A stretch of 64,000 nt of DNA from CALXXL01 sp034926605 (lineage in GTDB: Bacteria; Verrucomicrobiota; Lentisphaeria; Victivallales; Victivallaceae): NCBI GenBank assembly GCA_034926605.1, contig JAYFQV010000001.1, forward strand, positions 1 to 64,000. The letters are read 5' to 3'. Under the pieces are notes generated by a model, which worked only from the letters and a program-made list of their open reading frames with translations, did not search any database and was not told the origin of the DNA. Within the stretch, counting starts at the first letter, position 1. Every line of letters begins with the position of its first letter. Position numbers and translations under genes: made by a program. Positions 50,029 through 58,958 of this stretch are shown here, one piece after another.

Positions 50029-51087
50029 TTCCGGCTGCGTGGCCGGAGTTTCCACCGTGGCCGGAGCCGATTCGGACGCCTGATCCGCAACAGGAGCCGT
50101 TTTGTCTGCCGCCTTGGCGGCCGCGGCGGCGTTGATGGCGGCCTGCGCCTGCATGGCAGCCATTTTGGCCTTGAACACCGCACCGAAAGTAGCGATGAAT
50201 TTGTCGATTTTTTCAGCCGGCATGGTCAAGGTCAAGGTCATGTTTTTCCCTTCCACCGTGGCAGTCATCGCATCGCCCAACAAACCGGATATACCCGGAA
50301 CATTCTGGTCGAGGGCCATAATGAGGCCCGGCATGGTGGCGTCAAACGCTCGTTTGGCGGCGACCGCCTTCTGCTCATCGACAAATAGATATGAGCATGT
50401 GATAAACGCGTCGGATTTGCTGAAATCGCCAAAAAACTCGAAGCTGATAATTCCCTTTTTCTTGATTTCGGGAAGAATCAGCGCGCCAAACAGCATCTTG
50501 TCCTTGTTGGGTTCCAACAGCGCGGCCAACTCCGGATTGATCCCCAACTTGTCCGGCGGCAGCTTCAGGTATTCGTCAATCCCCTGACCGCCTATGCCGA
50601 AAATCAGCCAATTCGGGGCCAACTCCATAAACCGAATATCCATCGGAGTGCCGGGTATGCGCATAAGCATGCCACGATGGCCGTCCTGCTCGAATTTCTC
50701 GAATTCGAACGGCATCAGCGCAGCCTCCTTGGTCTCTCCGGCTTTGGTAAGTTCGTCGATGATATCGCTGCCCTCATAGCGAACCAGCCCGGTAATCTTG
50801 GGCATCCCGGCCCCCAAGCCACTTCCGAAAACGATCACGCTCCCGCGCTCGTTTTCCGTTTTCTGCTCCACAAGCTTGGCGGCATTCGGCATCGACCTTA
50901 GCGTTGCGACCCAGCCGCTTTCGTTGATTGCCGTGGCATCCTCATAAAACGCAAACACCGCATCAGAGGGCACCAGTTTGGCCAGGTCATCGTAACTTCC
51001 GGAATCCGGCAACTCAACCGCCGACAACGGGAGCGCGACGAATGCCGCGCAAACCGTCGACAATCCGATTTTCATCAATGCTTTCAT
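50005..51087 (-). CDS. Array member A: secreted paralogue with Ala/Pro/Glu tail
   Basis: A 360-aa exported protein, the last gene of the array. Signal about residues 1-24. Motifs: GSYDDLAKLVPSDAVFAFYED, SGW, then FMELAPNWLIFG, KLGINPELAALL, KDKMLFGALILPE, and PGISGLLGD near residue 265. After about residue 305 comes a low-complexity Ala-rich, then Pro/Glu/Thr tail. Closest to member C (20 of 30 identical positions across the GSY...SGW block). The ATG at 51087 follows GAGAGGAGATTGAAG; a TTG six bases earlier is less likely. Function unknown. Confidence 0.75.
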   Translation of the reverse strand: MKALMKIGLSTVCAAFVALPLSAVELPDSGSYDDLAKLVPSDAVFAFYEDATAINESGWVATLRSMPNAAKLVEQKTENERGSVIVFGSGLGAGMPKITGLVRYEGSDIIDELTKAGETKEAALMPFEFEKFEQDGHRGMLMRIPGTPMDIRFMELAPNWLIFGIGGQGIDEYLKLPPDKLGINPELAALLEPNKDKMLFGALILPEIKKKGIISFEFFGDFSKSDAFITCSYLFVDEQKAVAAKRAFDATMPGLIMALDQNVPGISGLLGDAMTATVEGKNMTLTLTMPAEKIDKFIATFGAVFKAKMAAMQAQAAINAAAAAKAADKTAPVADQASESAPATVETPATQPEKETPVTE

Positions 51088-51131
51088 CTTCAATCTCCTC
51101 TCAATGTTGAAAATACAGTCTATTATTCCGT

Positions 51132-51155
51132 CCGGGCGAACATATGGCCGCCCGG
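51132..51155 (-). other. Hairpin between array members A and B
   Basis: CCGGGCG (51132-51138) pairs with CGCCCGG (51149-51155) around a 10-nt loop, with no T-tract. It could stabilise or process the array mRNA in the 90-bp gap. Confidence 0.4.
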
Positions 51156-51177
51156 CGGCGCTAACCTTTAAATCCGG

Positions 51178-52203
51178 TTATTTCCCCGCAGACTCAAGCG
51201 CCGGTTCCGATTCGACGGATGTTGCCGATTCCGTCTCCGATTCGGAGGCTTCCATCGCCTGTCTCCGCTTCAACAATTCTTTTCTATATTTCATTATAAT
51301 GCCACCAAGCTCAACAACTTGATCCTCCGTGAAACGGACTGCCACGGTGATCTTTTCTCCGTAAGTCGATATTCTGAGGCTGTCCGCAACCAACTCAGAA
51401 ATACCGGGCATTTTCCGGTCGTTGACGGCAAGTATCAACGGAAGACGCCGATTGAGCAACTTTTCCAACTTGACCGCTGCCTTGTTGCCCGAACAAACCA
51501 TCACCATCTCAAATGACATTGCGTTGTCGGATAAATCCAACATAAAGTCTACCCGGCTTATTACTTCCCCTGCCTGTTTTTTCGGAAGCATGATTGTGCC
51601 GAAAATCGCTTTGCCCTTATAATGATCAAGTATCTTCGCCATTGCCGGACTGATCCCCAGCTTGCGCGCGGGCCACTCCATATACGACGCCATCACCTGC
51701 TCGCTGTTGCCGATCACGAACCAATCCGGAGCCATCTGCACAAAGTTGATGGCCTCCGCTATGTCAGGAGACTCTATTTTGAATCCGGGAGCACCGTCAA
51801 CCTCGATCTTCTCCAGCGTGACCCGATGGACACTTGACTTCAGCCGGGATTCCTCCTGCTCAAACAAGGCATCGATATTATCAGAGTCCTTCCAATAACA
51901 CAGTCCAAGAAACTGCGGCTGTCCGATAAGATTCCAAACAAAAACAATGGCCTTACCATCTTTGGTCGGCGTGGTCCGCTCAGACGACATTCCGGCAGTT
52001 TCCGAAATGTCCCTTATGCGCTCGTACCAGCCGCTTTCATAGACTTTGTTCATATCCAGACAAATAACCGCTTCCGCATTCGTATACACCAACTTGAACA
52101 GCTCGTCGAAGCTGCCGTCTGCCGGCGTGGTGAACGCGCCCAGCGGCAGTGCCAGCTGCGCAAAAAACAACGCGAACAGCCCGAATCCAATCACCCTCCC
52201 CAT
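51178..52203 (-). CDS. Array member B: secreted paralogue
   Basis: A 341-aa exported protein: signal about 1-23 (GFGLFALFFAQLALPLGA), then GSFDELFKLVYTNAEAVICLD, YESGWYERI, FVQMAPDWFVIG, KLGISPAMAKIL, KGKAIFGTIMLP and PGISELVAD. The tail is Glu/Ser-rich (ESETESATSVESEP). AAAGGAGATGATGG precedes the ATG. The motif set is the same as in A, C and E, so these four form the core subgroup. No enzyme motif is recognised. Confidence 0.75.
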   Translation of the reverse strand: MGRVIGFGLFALFFAQLALPLGAFTTPADGSFDELFKLVYTNAEAVICLDMNKVYESGWYERIRDISETAGMSSERTTPTKDGKAIVFVWNLIGQPQFLGLCYWKDSDNIDALFEQEESRLKSSVHRVTLEKIEVDGAPGFKIESPDIAEAINFVQMAPDWFVIGNSEQVMASYMEWPARKLGISPAMAKILDHYKGKAIFGTIMLPKKQAGEVISRVDFMLDLSDNAMSFEMVMVCSGNKAAVKLEKLLNRRLPLILAVNDRKMPGISELVADSLRISTYGEKITVAVRFTEDQVVELGGIIMKYRKELLKRRQAMEASESETESATSVESEPALESAGK

Positions 52204-52244
52204 CCATCATCTCCTTTGCCCGTTGAAATCCTCGGAGCGACAAA

Positions 52245-52285
52245 ACCCGACCAGCCGGACAATCCGACGAAAAGTCGAGTCGGGT
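52245..52285 (-). other. Stem-loop between array members B and C
   Basis: ACCCGAC (52245-52251) pairs with GTCGGGT (52279-52285). The inner loop has a further small stem. It is followed on the minus strand by TTTTGTCG, so it is at best a weak terminator or attenuator within the 114-bp gap. Confidence 0.4.
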
Positions 52286-52317
52286 CTTATCATATTCTAT
52301 TTTTTAACAACCGCTGT

Positions 52318-53355
52318 TCATTTTACGGCCGGAGCCGGTTCGTCGGCTTTGACCTCGACGGTGGCCTTGTAAGACTGAGCGGCTTCGGCAGCGGTCTTGG
52401 CGGCTTCCATCTCCGCTTTAAGCTGCTCCTGACGCTGCTTTACGAACTCGGAGGTCATGACGATAAGCTGATCCATCTTGTCAACCGGAATAACAACATC
52501 GATCACCAGATCCCCGCCTTCAACCGAAACCTTGATGCTGTCGGAAAGCAGCTTGGAAATCCCCGGCATCTCCTGGTCGGCGGCGGCAAACATCATCGGC
52601 ATGATCTGCTTGATGGCAGTTTCGCCTTCAACCGCGCACTTGTTGTCGCGGCATATCACCACAAGTTTGAGTGTCATAGCCTCGGCGGTAATATCGCCGA
52701 AGAAATCGATCCGGCTCATTTCCTTCTGCTCATCCTGCGGCACCATAACGGTTCCGAAGAACATCTTGTCCTTGTAGGGCTCCAGCACCTTGGCCATCTC
52801 GGGATTCATGCCGAGTTTGTCCGGTCCGAGCGCCAGGTAGGAAGACATCGAACGTTCATCCATTCCGAACATAAACCAGTCGGGCGCCAGCTGAATAAAC
52901 CGCATTTCCATCGGCATGCCGGGGGTCGTCATCTTGAAACCGGGATGACCGTTCAGCTCGATATTCTCGACACTAACCGAGCAGTCCATCGCCGTAAACC
53001 CGGCCCGTTCCATCTTTGCAAGTTCGTCAATCCCGGAAGAATCTTTCCAATAGAACAGTGCGGAAAGATTGGGCGAAGACTTCAGGTCGCCCGAAAACAT
53101 GATCACATTGCCGTCTTTAATCTGGACGCTCTGCTCAAATAGCTTGCCGGCAATCGGCAATGCCTTGATCCGCTCGTACCAGCCGCTCTCGTATATCTTG
53201 GTCGCGTTTTCATAGATTACCATGCGCGCGTCGCATGGCACCAGTTTGGCCAACTCCTCGTAGCTGCCGTTCGGCGGCGGTTCAAACGCCGCCGTCGGAA
53301 GCGCAATAAACGCCGAAAGCAGAGCAATCCACCCTGCGATTCTAATCTTTTTCAT
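52318..53355 (-). CDS. Array member C: secreted paralogue
   Basis: A 345-aa exported protein. Signal about 1-22, then NGSYEELAKLVPCDARMVIYENATKIYESGW in pieces, FIQLAPDWFMFG, DKLGMNPEMAKVL, KDKMFFGTVMVP, PGISKLLSD and an Ala/Glu/Lys tail. The start MKKIRIAGW at 53355 is used because GGAGGTCGAGA precedes it; a longer frame lies inside member D. The 14-bp overlap with D suggests translational coupling. Confidence 0.78.
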   Translation of the reverse strand: MKKIRIAGWIALLSAFIALPTAAFEPPPNGSYEELAKLVPCDARMVIYENATKIYESGWYERIKALPIAGKLFEQSVQIKDGNVIMFSGDLKSSPNLSALFYWKDSSGIDELAKMERAGFTAMDCSVSVENIELNGHPGFKMTTPGMPMEMRFIQLAPDWFMFGMDERSMSSYLALGPDKLGMNPEMAKVLEPYKDKMFFGTVMVPQDEQKEMSRIDFFGDITAEAMTLKLVVICRDNKCAVEGETAIKQIMPMMFAAADQEMPGISKLLSDSIKVSVEGGDLVIDVVIPVDKMDQLIVMTSEFVKQRQEQLKAEMEAAKTAAEAAQSYKATVEVKADEPAPAVK

Positions 53356-54289
53356 TCTCGACCTCCATATTTTGGTTTTCACTATTTTTCGCAGAAAGGG
53401 CTGAGCCTTTTGCAATGTATTTCTCAAGAAACTCGCCTGAAAGATTAAGCTTAATGACAACAATGCCGTTTTCAGCGGCGATCTCAATCGCCGGCTTCAA
53501 CACATCGCCGGCACCGGGGATGCCGACATTCAGCCCGGCCACAAAATAGTTTTTAAACCATGCAAGTTCCCTGCGTGAAAACTTCTCGATCTTGCCGTCG
53601 GCATCTGATATCGTCATACGAATGCAAAAGCAGTCACGGTCAAGCGTGGCATAAACATCACTGTGCCCGCAATGGCGGCCAACCGCTCCGGACGCGAAAG
53701 AACCAAACATAACGTTATCCGCGTTCGGTGCAAGTCTGGCCTCCAGTTCGGGGTTGATTCCTAGCTGTTCCGGACTCAACTTTAGGTAGTTATCCACAAC
53801 CTGTTCGTTAAAGGCGATCAGCATCTGATAATGATTCAACTGAACAAAATACACCGTCACACCGCCGGAGGATGGCGCTATGCTCAATGCCGGATGGCCG
53901 CTCAGTTCATATCTGGTCAGCTTAACGGCAATGCCCGCTTCCCGATAACACTCGCGCCGATCTTCCAGCAACCTGTCCAAGGATAAGTCATAGCCTAAAG
54001 GAAACGCGCGAATTGCCATCTGTTCATACAGGCTCTCATTGCCAAACAACATAAGGCCGCCGTTTAAATCCCCGGCGTCGCTCAGTATATCGCCCAACCC
54101 GGGCATTGCGACCAGCTTCTCATACCAGCCGCTTGACGCGACGGCACCGTAATCAAGATAAAGAGCCGACGGGGAAGCGGTCGGAACCTGTCGAGCCATT
54201 TCCTGATAGGAGTACCCGTTGCCGCGCGCCGCCCAGGCAAAAAAACCAAGCATAAGTCCGGTCAGCACCGCCGATATCTTGATCTGCAT
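53342..54289 (-). CDS. Array member D: diverged secreted paralogue
   Basis: A 315-aa exported protein (signal about 1-21). It keeps YSYQEMARQVPTASPSALYLDY, SSGWYEKL, YFVQLNHYQMLIAF, EQLGINPELEARL and DNVMFGSFASGA, plus a closing VGIPGAGDVLKPA. It lacks the APDW form and has no acidic tail; it ends in a mixed Glu/Asn stretch. Three base pairs separate it from E; it overlaps C by 14 bp. Confidence 0.72.
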   Translation of the reverse strand: MQIKISAVLTGLMLGFFAWAARGNGYSYQEMARQVPTASPSALYLDYGAVASSGWYEKLVAMPGLGDILSDAGDLNGGLMLFGNESLYEQMAIRAFPLGYDLSLDRLLEDRRECYREAGIAVKLTRYELSGHPALSIAPSSGGVTVYFVQLNHYQMLIAFNEQVVDNYLKLSPEQLGINPELEARLAPNADNVMFGSFASGAVGRHCGHSDVYATLDRDCFCIRMTISDADGKIEKFSRRELAWFKNYFVAGLNVGIPGAGDVLKPAIEIAAENGIVVIKLNLSGEFLEKYIAKGSALSAKNSENQNMEVENEKD

Positions 54290-54292
54290 GTA

Positions 54293-55222
54293 TTACTCCC
54301 GCGGGAGCACCGACGCTCCTGACGCCTCCATGCTCTTTCCGGCCTCAGCCATCTTGGCGAAAAGTTCCGGAGTAAAAGTGAAGGCTATGGTCACGTTGTT
54401 GCCCGCCCTCGATACCGTTATAGCGTCGGCAAGCAACTTTCCGCAGCCCGGCATCTGCTGTTCCAGAAGTGTGCCGAGCATCGGTTTCATCGCAACCATC
54501 TGGGACTCCATCTGCTCCGCCGCCGCCGCGACCCGATAGCGGCTGATGGTACGGACGGTCAATGTGTCATCTCGCAGAACACCCACGATATCGATGCCGT
54601 CCATCCCGGCGGAAGCCGAAGCCGGCAGCACCACAGTACCAAAAATCGCTTCGCCCTTGTAAGGTGCCAGCTGCTTCATCTGCTCCGCGTTCAACCCAAG
54701 CTCCGCGGAAGGCGTGGCCAGATATTCGGCGATCGCCTTTTCACTCATTCCCATGATGAACCAATGCGGTTCGAGCATCGCATAATAGGTGGTCACGTTC
54801 AATTTCGGCACGGACACGCTGAAGGCGTCCATATTGCAGACCATGGTCTTTACCGGTGAGCTACCCACCTCGGCAAAGCTGGCGGCCTCGGCCGCCATCA
54901 GTTTGTCAAGGGAATCGATTTCCGGATTGTAGAGCAGAGCTATGGCGGCGTCACGGTCGGCCGGATTGGACGCGAACATAACCACATTGCCGGACTCGAC
55001 ACCGGCATCCGGCACCATATCCTTGGCCAACGGCAGCTTGTCCAGCTGCTTCAGCCAGCCGCTGTCGTGCAGTTTGCCGGCATCGACAAACATGATCATT
55101 CCGGAGCCGGACGGAACATATCCGGCAAGCTCCTCGAAACTGCCGTTGCTCGGCGCGGCGGCGGCGGCAAAACCGCCAACCGCCGTGAACAGCGACAAAA
55201 GAATGCTATTCAGTCGCCTCAT
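54293..55222 (-). CDS. Array member E: secreted paralogue
   Basis: A 309-aa exported protein. Signal about 1-23 (LNSILLSLFTAVGGFAAAA), then NGSFEELAGYVPSGSGMIMFVD, HDSGWLKQL, YYAMLEPHWFIMG, ELGLNAEQMKQL, KGEAIFGTVVLPA and MPGCGKLLADAITV. The start at 55222 (MRRLNSILL) overlaps the end of F by 17 bp; the longer frame upstream is excluded because it reads inside F. It ends with ASVLPRE, with no acidic tail. Confidence 0.75.
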   Translation of the reverse strand: MRRLNSILLSLFTAVGGFAAAAAPSNGSFEELAGYVPSGSGMIMFVDAGKLHDSGWLKQLDKLPLAKDMVPDAGVESGNVVMFASNPADRDAAIALLYNPEIDSLDKLMAAEAASFAEVGSSPVKTMVCNMDAFSVSVPKLNVTTYYAMLEPHWFIMGMSEKAIAEYLATPSAELGLNAEQMKQLAPYKGEAIFGTVVLPASASAGMDGIDIVGVLRDDTLTVRTISRYRVAAAAEQMESQMVAMKPMLGTLLEQQMPGCGKLLADAITVSRAGNNVTIAFTFTPELFAKMAEAGKSMEASGASVLPRE

Positions 55223-56072
55223 CGATCTCAACCTCTTCTTCTTCAACATCCTCATCCTGATCTTGTCCGACGGCATTGCCCTGCATGGCACTGATCATAC
55301 TTTTCTGATACCAATCCAGAACATGGGTGATCAGCTTGTCAACCATCGTGGAGTTGACTTCACAAACGGAGTCAACATGCAGGCCTTCGCCCAACACGAA
55401 AGTATTGAAAAATTTTACGCCGTCGTCACCGGTCGGATCAAACGTCACGGCGCCATATTCCATGAACGGCGCTTCGTCGGCAGGCACGGCTACAACGCCG
55501 AACGCCTTGCTTTCGGCATAAGGAGCCAGCCGCGCGGCAAGCTGCTCGTCCAATCCTTTTTCCGCGGCAAGATCGCCGGCAATGGCGTCAATATCGTCCA
55601 TCAGGAACAGACCGGGTTCCACTTCCACGAAACCGGGGCCGTCGTCACCGTCAACCTTCAGCACTTTGCGTCCGTCGACATCCGCAATGGACATGTTTTT
55701 GCCCGCTTTTTCAGGCAGCGCGGCCTTGAGCGCGACCTCCAGCGAGGCGATGTCGGTGAGTTTCTCACTGTAAACCAACAACACGATCTCATCATTGGCA
55801 CCGCTGTTACCGTACAGCATGGCGGCGTCGAAAACGTCCATCAGCTTTATGGCCGTATCAGAAATCTCGGCGGCGCCGGGAACCGGCACCTTGTCGATTC
55901 CGGCTTTCATGATCTTGTTGCCGCGAAACGCCGCAACATCGACATAGCCCAGGCTATTGGCGCTTTTTGATACAAACTTCGACATACCGTCGAAACTGCC
56001 TTCCGCCGCCGGAGCGGTAAAGGTCATGGCGCCAACCGTCACGGCGGCAATAAACTTGAACATTTTATTCAT
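55206..56072 (-). CDS. Array member F: secreted paralogue, acidic tail
   Basis: A 288-aa exported protein: signal about 1-22, then GSFDGMSKFVSKSANSLGYVDVAAF in pieces (no SGW), GFVEVEPGLFLMDDIDAI, LDEQLAARLAPY, KAFGVVAVPADEAPFM, and an acidic tail DQDEDVEEEEVEIDE. F and G form a second subgroup of the array. It starts on the last base of the G stop (TAATG). The EPGLF block is also found in the ectodomain of the M56 sensor at 14.6 kb. Confidence 0.72.
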   Translation of the reverse strand: MNKMFKFIAAVTVGAMTFTAPAAEGSFDGMSKFVSKSANSLGYVDVAAFRGNKIMKAGIDKVPVPGAAEISDTAIKLMDVFDAAMLYGNSGANDEIVLLVYSEKLTDIASLEVALKAALPEKAGKNMSIADVDGRKVLKVDGDDGPGFVEVEPGLFLMDDIDAIAGDLAAEKGLDEQLAARLAPYAESKAFGVVAVPADEAPFMEYGAVTFDPTGDDGVKFFNTFVLGEGLHVDSVCEVNSTMVDKLITHVLDWYQKSMISAMQGNAVGQDQDEDVEEEEVEIDEATE

Positions 56073-57001
56073 TATTTCACCTCTTCTTCGGCTACCACTT
56101 CCACTTCTTCGGTCTCGGGTTCGGCTCCGGCATCGTCTCCGGAATCGGCGTTATCCACGGCTGACTGATCGTCGGCATTCGATTCCGGCGCGTATTTGGC
56201 TTCCATCTCTTTGTACCACGCCTTGATCTTGGCGGCATACGCGTCAACCTGATGCGCGGTAACCGCGAACTCGGTGTCGGTAACCAGATCACCGTACACC
56301 ACGGTATGCAGCTTTATGGTCACACCGTCGTCACCGATTTTCACAACGCTCAGCACTAAGCGTTCGAACACCGGGGTTGCATCGGCGGGAATATTGACCA
56401 CTGCGAACGCGTCGGCGTCCTCAACGGGGGAAATCTGCGCGGCCAATTCCGGATTAACACCCTGTTTGGCCCGGATATCGGAAAGTATAGCTTTGCCGTC
56501 GGCGCTGTTGAGAAAAACCACGAACAGACCGGGTTCAAGCATGACCACAACCGCCATTTCGCCCGATTCCGACTGGCCTTCCTTGTTGTTGGAAACAAGA
56601 AGCGCATTCTCATCTCCGAACTTGCCCAGCTCTGCGTTAACCGGCATATTGGTCATCAATCCCTTAAGCGCCATCAAATCCATCGGCTTGGCAGCCTGCA
56701 GAATTCCGGCACCGTATTTGGAGTTACGGTCAACGTCGGCAAAGACGATCGCGCCGTCGAAGACATTCGCCACGGCCGAACCATAACCCAGCAAAAGATT
56801 CGCGTCTTCTTCCGGCGCGTCAGCCGCCGAAACCAGCGATTTCAGCAGCGGATGGCCGGCGAACGCCGACGGTTTGGCATATGCCAGCGAACTCGCCTTG
56901 GCTGGCACCAGCTTGCTCATGCTCTGGTAGTCCGACTCCGCGGCCTCAAGCGTGAACGCGGCAAAAACCGCCGCCATGGCCATTGTGAACAGCATTTTCA
57001 T
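56072..57001 (-). CDS. Array member G: secreted paralogue, acidic tail
   Basis: A 309-aa exported protein: signal about 1-20, then SDYQSMSKLVPAKASSLAYAKPS, NVFDGAIVFADV, AVVVMLEPGLFVVFLN, VNPELAAQISPV, DAFAVVNIPADATPVF and a long acidic tail (AEPETEEVEVVAEEEVK). The ATG at 57001 (MKMLFTMAM) comes 1 bp after the H stop and after AGGAGGTAAATGAT, a strong site. Shares the layout of F. Confidence 0.75.
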   Translation of the reverse strand: MKMLFTMAMAAVFAAFTLEAAESDYQSMSKLVPAKASSLAYAKPSAFAGHPLLKSLVSAADAPEEDANLLLGYGSAVANVFDGAIVFADVDRNSKYGAGILQAAKPMDLMALKGLMTNMPVNAELGKFGDENALLVSNNKEGQSESGEMAVVVMLEPGLFVVFLNSADGKAILSDIRAKQGVNPELAAQISPVEDADAFAVVNIPADATPVFERLVLSVVKIGDDGVTIKLHTVVYGDLVTDTEFAVTAHQVDAYAAKIKAWYKEMEAKYAPESNADDQSAVDNADSGDDAGAEPETEEVEVVAEEEVK

Positions 57002-57002
57002 A

Positions 57003-57959
57003 TCATTTACCTCCTGTTTGGTTTTTGTTTTCAGAATCATCGGCCGGAACCGAAGCCCCGGCCAGTCTGTCGACGGCGGCCATAGCTTTGGCCCTATTCA
57101 ATGCCTTGCTCATCACCGGCATAAACATATCGAACATAGCAACCGCGGCGGCATCTTCGACTTCGAAGGTCAGTTTCACATGCCGACCATCGGCATTGCA
57201 GCTGAACGACTCAAGAAACCTTTCCGCCAGCGCCGGGTCCTTAACCTTAAGCATCCCGGCATGTGACAAGGATCCGACGTTGAACATGCCGACCAACCGT
57301 TCGGCAGCTCCGGCATCCGCCGTATGCGTATCCAGTGAAACCGCGATACGATCGCTCTCGAATTCGACTCCTCCGACAGCCCACATGCAGGCCTGCCAGT
57401 TTTCTACGAAGCCAAACACCTGACAATCTTCGAACTTATCAATCTCCGGCTTCAAATCCTCCGGCAATCCGGCGGCGGAGTAATCGGCCATGACCTTGTC
57501 GCTGCCGAACAGAAAAAGATGATGACCCAGTTCAATTCCGGAATCTTTCGATCTCTCACGAGAGGCAATTTCATCTTCCTGGAAAATATCTTCCATCATA
57601 TCTTCCGCCGCCGCCTCTTTTTCCCAAAATTCCGACAAATTGGCACAAGGCGAAACCACCAGACACCCAGAATAAACATCGTCCCCGTCCACCGGCAGTC
57701 TTTCAAAAAGAACCATCGCCTCGGCAAGCCCCGCAAACGCATCGGCCGGTTTCAAAAGCTTTATAAAAGTTTCGTCCTTGACCGACCGCAGTCCGGCGAC
57801 AAATCCGCTCTTCATAACCGCGCCCGGTTCAATATAAACAAACGACACGTCCGCCGGCAGCGCCGCCAGCAGCCGCTCCCGCGCGTCGGGTTCCGCAGCC
57901 CGCAGCGCAAGCGGCAGAAGCCAAAGCGTCAGGAAAAACACTCTGCACATATTCCGCAT
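57003..57959 (-). CDS. Array member H: diverged secreted paralogue
   Basis: A 318-aa exported protein (signal about 1-22, VFFLTLWLLPLALRA). The N-terminal block ARERLLAALPADVSFVYIEPGAVMKSGF is laid out like the GSY...SGW block of the others. Further marks are ELGHHLFLFGSDKVMADY, PEIDKFEDCQVFGFV and LTFEVEDAAAVAMFDMFMPVM. It is more distant from the core group but retains length and order. TAGGAGACGACG precedes the ATG. Nine bp from I. Confidence 0.68.
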   Translation of the reverse strand: MRNMCRVFFLTLWLLPLALRAAEPDARERLLAALPADVSFVYIEPGAVMKSGFVAGLRSVKDETFIKLLKPADAFAGLAEAMVLFERLPVDGDDVYSGCLVVSPCANLSEFWEKEAAAEDMMEDIFQEDEIASRERSKDSGIELGHHLFLFGSDKVMADYSAAGLPEDLKPEIDKFEDCQVFGFVENWQACMWAVGGVEFESDRIAVSLDTHTADAGAAERLVGMFNVGSLSHAGMLKVKDPALAERFLESFSCNADGRHVKLTFEVEDAAAVAMFDMFMPVMSKALNRAKAMAAVDRLAGASVPADDSENKNQTGGK

Positions 57960-57968
57960 CGTCGTCTC

Positions 57969-58907
57969 CTACTTTATCGGTATCATCCGACCGAACTGCC
58001 CCATCATCGGCGCGGCGCTCTTGCATACGTCTTTTAGAACATCGCTGCCATAGTGCGCGGTTAATTTCACCTTCGCGTCATGCTGCTCGCAATGGAAGCC
58101 GTCGACCAGTTTCCGCAGCAGAGCCTTATCCTGTTGCGCAACCATGCCGAAAACCACCGTGGACTGCAGGACGATCTCTCCGGCAATCTGTTTGGCGGCG
58201 GCGGCATCCTTCAATGCGACATCCGCCATGACATCGATCTCGTCGCCTCCCTCGCCTTCAAACGAAACCTTGAACACCGACACGCCCCAAAACATGCCTT
58301 TGGTAGCCACGAACACACCGCAGATAGGATTGGGCAGCAGCGGTTCGACTTCCTTGACCAGTGCCGATTTATTTGCAGAATGTTTTTCAATATCGGCAAA
58401 TCCCTTGATCACCTCGCATGAAGAGATCACAAATATATTTTCCTCAAGACAAATCACCGCTGCGCCGGCAGCCCCTCCCAGAAGTATCGCGGGACGCCCG
58501 CCCAGCTCCCCCATCTCGGATTTTTGATGATTTTTACCTTTGTCCCGAAAAGCGTCCAACTTAGGCTGCAGCGACTTCAGGTCCGGGCAGGCCGGAGAAT
58601 AAAACAGCAGCCCGCCGCGTTCCTGATTGCCAAATCCCACGCCGCGTTCCATCAAATCTTTCAAACTCGGTTTCAGTTCTCCCAGTTTTACACCTTCCAC
58701 TTCGGGAGGAAGCTTGCTTTCCAGCGCCAAAAAGAATCCACTGTCCAGAGTTTTGATTATATCGAAGCAGACAATCACCTCGGAATCGGCTGGAACCCAC
58801 GCCAGCATCCGCGTCGTCGGGTCCTCTTTCGGCTTTTCTTTTGAACACGCCGCCAGAACCAATGCGCACAGTACCCCCATCATCACCTTCAGAATCTTTG
58901 TTGTCAT
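57969..58907 (-). CDS. Array member I: lipoprotein paralogue
   Basis: A 312-aa protein and the only clear lipoprotein of the array: signal with lipobox LAAC (VLCALVLAAC). It has the block RMLAWVPADSEVIVCFDIIKTLDSGF, GGLLFYSPACPDL, AAVICLEENIFVISS, PNPICGVFVAT and FHCEQHDAKVKLTAHYG. It could anchor the system to a membrane while the others are soluble; this is inference. Separated by 51 bp from J and 9 bp from H. Confidence 0.7.
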   Translation of the reverse strand: MTTKILKVMMGVLCALVLAACSKEKPKEDPTTRMLAWVPADSEVIVCFDIIKTLDSGFFLALESKLPPEVEGVKLGELKPSLKDLMERGVGFGNQERGGLLFYSPACPDLKSLQPKLDAFRDKGKNHQKSEMGELGGRPAILLGGAAGAAVICLEENIFVISSCEVIKGFADIEKHSANKSALVKEVEPLLPNPICGVFVATKGMFWGVSVFKVSFEGEGGDEIDVMADVALKDAAAAKQIAGEIVLQSTVVFGMVAQQDKALLRKLVDGFHCEQHDAKVKLTAHYGSDVLKDVCKSAAPMMGQFGRMIPIK

Positions 58908-58958
58908 CTATATCTGTCTCCCTTATGGTTTCAAAATATTCCGTCGTCAAAAATCCGG

